Positions 56,435-64,000 of a stretch of DNA of 64,000 nt are shown here, piece by piece. The notes beneath the pieces were generated by a model. That model searched no databases and was not told where the DNA came from. It was given only the letters and a program-made list of their open reading frames with translations. This DNA is from Stereum hirsutum FP-91666 SS1 (Eukaryota; Basidiomycota; Agaricomycetes; Russulales; Stereaceae), in assembly GCF_000264905.1 (NCBI RefSeq), contig NW_006763139.1, forward strand, positions 1,714,313-1,778,312. The letters run 5' to 3'. Within the stretch, counting starts at the first letter, position 1; the number at the start of each line of letters is the position of its first letter. The position numbers and the translations under genes were made by a program.

Positions 56435-56887
56435 AGAGGGAGAGGTGGAGGATCATCCTGTGGGGTGAGAGCAGTGATGTGAGCGAAGTTGAACGGACGA
56501 CGAACGAGAAAAGACGAGGGACAGGGCAGGGAGGAGGGGAGGAGTCAGAGACAGGGCAAGGAACAAGGAACGGAGTGAAACATGAACACAACGTTTGAAC
56601 GCAAAAAATGGGGTTGGAGTGGATGATTTATTAAGTCTGTGGGTTGGGGTGGGCGATGTAGGGTTTGGGGGTTTGTCTTTCGAGTGATTGTGGAATCGAG
56701 GAAGAGGGGAAGGAAGTGAGCATGAGGTGAGATGAGGTGGATGACTCTCGATGGGAGAGAAGTGATGGTTGGGATTATTTCGGAGGTGAACACGGAATGG
56801 GCGAAAAGGAAGAAAAAAGGTACGGAGGTCACGATGGTAAGTGTAAGTGTAAGTGGATGGCGAGTGGAGCCGGCGGGAGGCTGGATG

Positions 56888-56921
56888 TGTTTGTTTGTTT
56901 GTTTGTTTGTTTGTTTGTTTA
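56888..56921. repeat. TTTG tetranucleotide microsatellite
   Basis: About eight TTTG units. A shorter TTTG run of four units lies at 56113-56131. Confidence 0.85.
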
Positions 56922-57367
56922 CGTAGTTGTTTGAAAGACCGATGAATATATGAATGAAGTGGCCTGGATGGGGAGAGTAGAGTGTGGTATGGGTAAGGGT
57001 ATGGGCGCGGTATAGTAAGATTCCATTGCGAGCGATGCTATAGTATGTACCAGAGCAGGCAGGTAAGTCACGACATCTAGAGGGATTTTCCAGAGATTGG
57101 AAGACCAGCTCCTCCGCGGAGAGGCGAAAGAGGTCGAAGAGAATGGGATCGAAAACAATAAGGGTAGACATAAACATTGCATGACACGATATGGAAGGCA
57201 ACTACGGGGGCTTTGTGGCGTACGCGTCCGAGAGAAGTATGACGTGAGACTCGGAGCACGCAGCACGCAAAGCGAGAAGTAACAGGAAGAGAGAGGAACA
57301 AGAAGGGAGAAGGGAGGAAGGGGAGTAGACAAAGAGGAAGAGGAAGAGGGAAGACCGTTTGGCGTAC

Positions 57368-59256
57368 TCACTTCTGGTGGGGCGCTCCTATCGGTGTAAT
57401 GCACCGGCGGGAGAGGTAGCACGGTCATGCATATGCATAAGGGCCCGCAAATGGAAGATATTTTGCATCGCATGGGACGGTCCATCGTTCATCGTTCGCG
57501 GCGGCGAATATTAGATCCGCGAAGGTTCAGGTTCAGAATTCATAGTCCGGAAGTTGGGCCCACCAAGCAAATTAGGGGTGAGGGGTCATGGTCATGCAAA
57601 CCAAGAGATGTGCGCATTGGGTCAGTCAGCCAGTCACCCTCAGTCCATTGCGCGACGAGAACAGAAGGGAAGGAAGGACGAAAAAGGGCCTATGACGAGG
57701 GTATGCGGAAGCGGAAGCGACACTATGGAAGAAGGGGGAAGGGGGAAGGAGGAATGCGCAGGATAGGATGGAGCGATGTCATCAATGGAATCCGTCGGGG
57801 CCGACTTACCGTCTTCGTCGAACTCTTCTCCCTGAGTGAGTGAGTGAGTGACCGACCGACCGCCGGTGAATGAAGGCCATGCACGCGTGGGTGTGTGGAG
57901 AGGACGCGGAGAGCGTTGCACGTTTGTTAGTGTCGAGCGTTGGGCGGCAAGTGGAGTCAGATGTCCATAAGAGGAGATCAAAAGGGAGATGGACGATTGT
58001 GAGCATGGGAACATAATGGAGATAAATGAAAGATGGGGGATGGATAAACAACAAAAGGAATCCGCAAAAGTTGGCATCGACGAACCCAGTCCAGCCAAAT
58101 AGGCAGGCCGATGGAAAGAGAATCGGATGGGGACAGAAAGAAAGATGGGCCGGCGGTAAGCAAGATCGGCACCCAAAAAATGGCGGATCCGCTCGCGATT
58201 GAATGGCCACATCGGGAGAGGAAGATGATAAGAGGAAGGTCGGAAGCAAGATGAAACGGAGGCTATCGGGATTCTGTGGTTCGAACTGGACCGAACCAGA
58301 CGCACCTCCGGTGTATAACCAAATCTGGCGGACAAAAGAGGAATGTTGAGGACGAGAAGGTACATGGGATGACGCATGTATTAGCAGTGCTGTGAGAACG
58401 AGGAGAACAGCTTGAGGGCGGAGGAAGGAGAGGTGCCCTACTTAGCGTAGAAGCCCTGTATACAGACAGACAAATGGACAGGAGTGAATATGAGGCTTTG
58501 CTCGTATGGAATTGAGGCTTCGGAGTGAGAAGGCTACCGGTCGTAGCCGTGCACCATCGCCCTTCGAAAGAAGAAGCGACGAGCTCACCTTCACGGGGAT
58601 CTGGGAGTGGCTGACGATTTTGACAGTGGTGAGGCCCCTGGACGTGGCGTCCTGTTTGACCCAGTCGTGCAGTGCTAATACTAGCTCACGTCCGAAGCTG
58701 TACTTGCGGTATTCCTTGAGTACAGCTAGTCGGGAGAGCTTTCGGGGTGTGTATGAGCGTCACGTCAGATAGTGGCGATGGAGAGCGGGACGAGAAGAAC
58801 CTAAATGTAAGTAAGTGAGGTTGAGATTAAGATTAAGATAGACTCCATTAGGAAGTGATCATGACCATCGGTGTCCGTGTAGGGTGTAACACGAGCTACC
58901 AAGAGGAAGGGGAGTTGTACCTTGTAATAGGTGGCGCCGGACGAGCAATAGGCACGTATTGTCCCGATTGGTTCATTAGAGGGCAAGAGGCGGAGCAAGA
59001 AGTGCGTCGCGGTAGCGTCATACTCACTGTGCAGAAGTTAATGTGGGCCGATTCGAGGTGAGAAAGGGCACCTCGTTGGGAGGCCACATAAGGGAGCATT
59101 AACTTACTCGATCTCTTCATCCAGAGAGAACTTCTGCTCGTGGACGAAGACGTCTATCCTGACATTCGTGCACATCTCGAGCATACTAGCACGGTCTGGA
59201 GCACCGACCGGGATGGGTATGATTTCGTGGTGGGGAGGGTTGGGTCTGGGGGCCAT
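57368..59256 (-). CDS. GNAT family N-acetyltransferase
   Basis: This is a small acetyltransferase of the GNAT fold; the substrate is not known. Minus-strand exons joined in frame give MAPRPNPPHHEIIPIPVG at the start. Family landmarks follow: RIDVFVHEQKFSLDEEIDEY, ATHFLLRL, IGTIRAYCS, then YYKLSRLAVLKEYRKYSFGR (acetyl-CoA binding motif A), ELVLALHDWV, IVSHSQIPVKGFYAKFGYTP, EGEEFDED and GAPHQK. That order matches fungal GNAT proteins of about 160-190 residues. Several small exons sit in long introns, for example GEEFDED near 57815. The 3' end is uncertain: after GAPHQK the codon TGA (57370-57368) lies inside a perfect donor gtgagt, so the gene may stop there or splice on to one more exon. It is divergent from the PPR gene. 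Confidence 0.8.
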
Positions 59257-59658
59257 CCTACTAGTCCTTACTTGGTCGCCGCTCAGTAGCACGGTTGATG
59301 AATAGGATGAACGTTGGCAACGCGGGGTTCGCATGGCGGAGATCTCCCGGACAAGGCGGAACTTGCCGAGAAGCTTATGTCAGCCAAAAGAGCGCCTCGG
59401 AAGAGCAAGTCGAAATGGTCGAAATATTCTGGGAAATAGAGCTCATCATCGCGTGCGTCTTGCACGACCTCCCTCGCTCATTGCCCACCCGTTCTTGACG
59501 GTGGCCGTGGAAGGCAACGAGTCTCGCTGGCCTGCTGCTCTTCCTCGCTTGCAGCAAGGTCCAGGTACGTCTCAATATTCTCGTTATTTTCTGGATTTGT
59601 GTGCCGACGCGCTGACCACTGCGGCAGGCATTGTAGGAGCGAAGAGACGCGTTGTTGA
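59257..59658. promoter_or_regulatory. Divergent region between GNAT and PPR genes
   Basis: About 400 bases must hold both promoters. Plus-strand frames such as 59333-59734 cross the region but have no family match. No TATA box was seen. Confidence 0.4.
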
Positions 59659-62600
59659 ATGGTTATGGTCGAGCCTGTCTTGGCCTCCATCAACTCCCTA
59701 CTGGCTTATCCTGTACCACTACGCCCTGCGTTAGCCCACTCCGCCTTCCGGTCTCTTTCCGCATCCATGCACCCTCAGTCCTACAACGCCGTCTCCTCCC
59801 GTTCAAAACGCGCAAAGGGAAAGCAAAGAGCACTGCCAGACACAGATTGGTTCACAGATTCCCAGTGGCTTACTCATAATCATTGTGCGTCTCTCGCTAG
59901 CTTATTTCCGGTGGTTATTCCTGTCCTCAGCAGTTCGAATTTGCGTGCGCACAGGCAGTAAACGTGTATCTCCCTTTCCTGACCCTCCTGAATCGCCAAT
60001 ACGACATCGCATCCAGACACATCTTCGTCACCCCACACGCCCATCATTGTCACCAAGCTCGTCCACCATCATCCCTGCCTTCCGGTCGCCATGTCGCGTG
60101 CACGTCCGCTACGCCTCCGATTCCACCCTTCTCGCCACTCGCAAAGCTCTCCCCGTCAACGTCTTCGACCATTTCGTACGGGACCAGCCGATCAAAGGTC
60201 ACCCAGTACTCCTTGATGAGGCCTGGAGGGCGTTCGAGACCCTTCGCGATCAAAACAACCGGTCCATATCTTCTCATTCGACCCTGTCCGCCTTCGTGGA
60301 CCGCGCTCTAACCGAAGTAGAGAACACGCTCCTCTCAGAGGATGACTCTGAGCAGTTTCAGGAATGGATGGAGCGACTGCAACCCCTGGTCGATGAGTTG
60401 GGTTCTACAGCTAAACTTCGGCACCAGCAGCAGACCTTTCACTGTCTCTCAGCTCGATGCCTTGCTCTCTCTGCCGACACCGCTGCCGCGCTTGCCGCTT
60501 GGAAAGAGTTCAAGGCAAGGAAACACCGACGGGGGTTCGACCCAATGGAGCTTCGGATGATCAACACCCTTGTCCATGCCCTTGACCTGCATGGCGGTCC
60601 CGAAAGAGTACTCGACTTCGTGGCCCACGAATACGAGACTGTAGGTACACTTGTCCTTTCGCAGGAATACCGAAGCGGTAGATCGAAGACGGACTTGCGC
60701 TCTGGCCCAGACTACGATAGGCTCTGTCAGACCGTGTTCTTGATACTGGATAGGATCGAGTTCCCTGCAGTGCTTGTCGCCAATCGGAGGGAGATAGGCA
60801 GCGAGATGCGTCGAAAGAACGTCGGCGTCGTACTTGTTCTTTTTCTCATACACAGGCGAGCAGCAGAGGATGCCGTGGCCGTGTGCGAGGAGATGTATTC
60901 ACAACGCCTCGAACTTCCCCACTGGGTCACGCTTCGATTAATCCGCTCTCTCGTTCGCAACAATGCCTTTGAGATGGCTAACACACTCTTCGCTCGTGTA
61001 AACAATTCGCTACCACCGGAAGATCAAGACTCGGTACACGTCTTGTCCGCGGGACTTCACTTATTCTCCCATCAAGGCGATATTCAACGCACGGAGCAGT
61101 ATTTCGAGGCTATGAAGGCTCGGGTAGGCCTCGAACTGCCAGCCATAAACATGTTGCTTCAAGCGCACGCTGTCAATGGTGATGCCACGACCGTCGTACA
61201 ACTCTTTCGCACCTACTTTCCTGACTCAACCGCCGACACTCCCGACCAACTTCGTCCCAATATCATCCACTATTCCACCCTCATCCTCGCCCACGCCAAC
61301 GCACGAGATTTTGTCGGAATGAACAATTGGTTACAGACCATGATCGACGCCGGATTCGCACCGGACCAACATGTCTATGGCCTCCTCATCCAGAGTTTCG
61401 CCTCTCGAGGCGAGCTTGAGACCGTCGCAAGTATCATGGACCAGATGCGCGAGGCGGGCCTCCGACCGAGCGCTGCGACGTACACGACCGTCATCTCTAT
61501 GTTGTCGAAGAGGAAGGACCCCGTTGCGGCCGAGGCGATGTACAAACGCGCCATTCGCGAAGGTATCTTTCCGGATCGACATATGATCGCAGCGCTCATG
61601 ACCGCACATATGGAGGCGGGCTCGTATCGGGGCGTTATTAGGGCCTTCGACTATCTCGTCTCGTCAAAGGATCGACATCTTCGGCCACGCATCGGTGTGT
61701 ACAACATCTTGCTCAAGTCGTACGTCCTCCTTAGCGCACCGTTCGAGATCGTGTCGGGGGTGTTTAGTAGGATGGAGAAGGCGGGGCTGAGACCGACGGT
61801 TCATACGTTCGCTATCCTGATGCAGGCGGCGTGCGTTGCCGGGAGGATGGAGATCGCGGTCAATATTTTCAATGAGCTCGAGCGACTGGCCGCTCATTGG
61901 GAGACCGGACTGCACATCAACGTTTATGCCCTCACATTACTGATGTCGGGATACCTTCGACTGGGCGACAAGATCAAGGCGAAGGAGGTCTACGACATGA
62001 TGTTAGAGCGCGGGATCCAACCGACCTCGATGACATACGGTTCGATCTTACGAGCATACGCACAGGAGGGCACCGAGGAGTCTCTGGAGCTCGCGAAGGA
62101 ATTCTTGAAGTCGTTGATGTCTTCCGAACCGAAGGATAGGACGTGGCTCTACGCTGCCGGCTCCCAACGTGGCTACGAGAGCATCTACGCACCCGTGATG
62201 GCCCAACTCGGCCGACTTCAACGTCCAGAAGACGTGGAGGACTACTTCCAGGAGATCATCGAGGCCGGAGGGGAGCCCACACTCCCCCTCCTCACTCTCC
62301 TCCTCAACGCCTACCGCGTCGTCGGCAACATCCCCGCTCTACGTCAAGTCTGGTCGCAGATCCTCCGTCTCGGCCTCCGCCACGCACAAGTCGACTCCCT
62401 CTTCGCCTCCTCCACCGATTCCTCCGAACGACCACGCCTAGACCTCCAACGACAAGCGAACGTGCTCTGCGTCCCGCTCTCGATCTACATCGACGCGCTC
62501 TCCGTCGCGGGCTATCACGACGACGCGGCCGAAGTCTGGGCGGAAGTCAAATCGCACGGGTTCGCGTTCGACTCGCATAACTGGAACCACCTCGTCGTCG

Positions 62601-63211
62601 TCCTCGTCCGCGCAGGCGAACCCGAACGGGCCTTCCAAGTCGTTGAACGCGTCATCCTGCCCTATCAACGCCAAACCGCGAAGATCGTCGCAGAGCGGGA
62701 CGACAACCCTTCGTCCCCACTGACGTTCGACGACGAGATCCCGTGGGAGGAATTGAGTCCCGACGTCGATAAACCGCTGCGAGCGAATATGAATCCGAAG
62801 AATCGGCCCGCAGCGACGAGGGTGAATCGCCGACAGGTGGGCAGCGAGCTCGCGATGGCCGCCGAGGAGCGTCCGAACGATTTCGCGCATCCGTTGCATA
62901 TATTGCAGCAGGTCTATCCTTCGTGGAATCTGTGGAGGCCGCACGGGGCGACGATGAGTCTGCTCGGGATGGTGCTCAATCATCTCGAGTCGGGGAGGTT
63001 GGTCCAGCCGGTGATGCCGCCGGAGGATGTGAGGCGGTGGAAGCAGGAAGTGGGGGACGAGGCGGAGGTGGCGGAGGAGGTGTTGGTGAGGATATTGGAG
63101 AACTGTCCGGAGACGGTTAGTGTGGTGAGGTCGTTTGAGGACCGGTTGAGAGGACGGGCGGCGATGTCTGAGTTTATCAGGGAGAGGAGAGGAAATCTGA
63201 AGCCTTCGTGA
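59659..63211 (+). CDS. Large mitochondrial pentatricopeptide-repeat protein
   Basis: PPR proteins bind organelle RNA and control its processing or translation. Exon 1 (59659-59884) starts MVMVEPVLASINSLLAYPV and ends at a gtgcgt donor. The large second exon runs to 63211, giving about 1,150 residues. The acceptor is either at about 59935 (ctcag) or 59955 (cacag); both keep frame. The N-terminus is poor in acidic residues, with many Arg and Ser, fitting mitochondrial import. PPR units are clear, for example YSTLILAHANARDFVGMNNW, VYGLLIQSFASRGELETVAS, AGLRPSAATYTTVISMLSKR, TFAILMQAACVAGRMEIAVN and MLERGIQPTSMTYGSILRAY. At least ten repeats cover about residues 380-820, with a less regular C-terminal 300 residues. 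The exact target transcript is unknown. Confidence 0.92.
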
Positions 63212-64000
63212 TTTATCTTTTCTCTCTCCAGCTTCAGCCTGTGGCAGTCTGGCCGTCCGATATCAAACACATCTCGACTTCACAGCCCTCCGTTCTCCTT
63301 TTCTATTTCTTTTTTTTTTCGATCTATTGATGCTTTCGCTTTCGAGTTTGAGTGCCCTGTACGCTGTTTGGTTCAGGTGAGATGAGGGTGGGAACAATAA
63401 GTAAGTAAGTAATTAAGTACATAAGTAATTCAAGGTTCACAGGACCACAAATATTAATGGCGGCGGCGGCAGCAGGAACATGACACAGCGCAAACCATCC
63501 TATCCCATCTCACGTCACACAACATTATTTCGCTCGCACTATTCATCGACTTGAAACTTGTCCAATAGTAAAAACGATTTGCTGCTTTCGAGTTGAAGTT
63601 CTGCTCGTTGCTCTGCCTCTACACGTAGATGCTTCGAGGCCTCAAAATCAGGACACACATCCAAACGAGGAGCGCGTAACTTATAAGGATTCTGAATCAG
63701 AACAGTGCACACACTATGCTACGCCATGTATGTATGTATGTATACAACATCTGCCTGGACTAAACGAATGGGACGGCCTGGCATGTCATGCCAGTGGTAC
63801 GCAGCAGTCAAAAGGGGAACGATCCAAGGCGAGGTTCGAACGCAAGAAAGGTATGGAAAGCAGGGAACAAAAAGGAATAAACACTTGAATGCAGAAGGCA
63901 AAAGAAGGGTCGAAGCTGTTCCAGGAAAAGGGACAAACTGAGACTAAGAACGGAGTACTGAGGACGGAATAAAGCAAGGACCGAGTCGAGCCAAACCAAG
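63212..64000. other. Downstream flank at the right edge
   Basis: This is the 3' flank of the PPR gene and further spacer. It contains a poly-T run near 63310, a gtaagtaagtaat-type repeat near 63400 and a short tgtatgtatgtatg tract near 63728. Overlapping minus-strand frames at 63719-63999 show no family features. No gene was supported. Confidence 0.5.

Larger units (their letters stand above)
54724..57367. other. Long repeat-rich non-coding region
   Basis: This 2.6 kb stretch lies between two convergent genes. The left part (54770-55550) is T-rich and open in one frame for 257 codons, but the translation is hydrophobic and of biased composition, so I take it for 3' untranslated DNA. The rest holds many short tandem repeats, listed separately. 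The 3' end of the GNAT gene may extend into it. Confidence 0.55.

Noticed and set aside
59885..59960. Start of the PPR protein at the GTG of position 59885
   Set aside because: That GTG belongs to a gtgcgt splice donor; an upstream exon with a proper ATG at 59659 joins in frame.
1..64000. CRISPR arrays, restriction-modification or other prokaryotic defence systems, secondary-metabolite clusters, tRNA and rRNA genes
   Set aside because: None seen. The DNA is eukaryotic, no core biosynthetic enzymes occur, and no tRNA T-arm with a matching acceptor stem could be identified by eye; a tRNA scan would settle the last point.

Overview
The window looks like nuclear DNA of a filamentous basidiomycete, probably an agaricomycete. 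Genes are split by many short introns of about 45-80 bases, and several exons are only 5-14 bases long. Gene families that are common in mushrooms are present: an F-box protein of a fungal type, a seven-helix membrane protein, and a calcium channel of the YVC1/TRP type. Spacing is compact, with many head-to-head gene pairs. I see no operon, CRISPR array, rRNA or tRNA gene, biosynthetic cluster or plasmid-like region.

Layout from left to right: NOP14 (partial, +); LEU2 (-); NOB1 (+); ARPC3 (-) head to head with YVC1 (+); PSF2 (-) head to head with haspin kinase (+); an SQ-rich unknown protein (-) head to head with a pyruvate dehydrogenase phosphatase-like PP2C (+); a USP36/UBP10-type ubiquitin hydrolase (-); a C2H2 zinc-finger factor (-); an F-box protein (-) head to head with an aquaporin-like channel (+); calcineurin A (+); complex I subunit NDUFS8 (-) head to head with prefoldin subunit 2 (+); a poorly explained 2.8 kb gap; the mitochondrial S-adenosylmethionine carrier (+); a second gap of 2.3 kb; a seven-helix membrane protein (-); an INO80F-domain-like protein (-); complex I subunit NDUFA13 (+); a protein with two HMG boxes (+); a long repeat-rich non-coding stretch; a GNAT acetyltransferase (-) head to head with a very large PPR protein (+).

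Most genes are housekeeping and do not form one pathway. Loose themes are ribosome biogenesis (NOP14, NOB1 and probably the USP36-type enzyme), chromosome biology (PSF2, haspin, HMG, INO80F-like, SQ-rich protein), mitochondria (NDUFS8, NDUFA13, SAM carrier, PDP-like phosphatase, PPR protein) and calcium signalling (YVC1, calcineurin A).

Exon models were built by hand. They rest on splice signals, reading-frame continuity and family motifs recalled from memory; no database search was run. Reading-frame arithmetic was checked exon by exon for LEU2, NOB1, ARPC3, YVC1, PSF2, haspin, the SQ-rich gene, the PP2C, the ubiquitin hydrolase, the zinc-finger gene, the F-box gene and the aquaporin. I found no convincing undescribed system. 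The best second-look items are a 420 bp element with 26 bp terminal inverted repeats, three GC-AG introns, a haspin with altered catalytic-loop residues, an aquaporin with degenerate NPA boxes, and 5-11 base micro-exons in YVC1.
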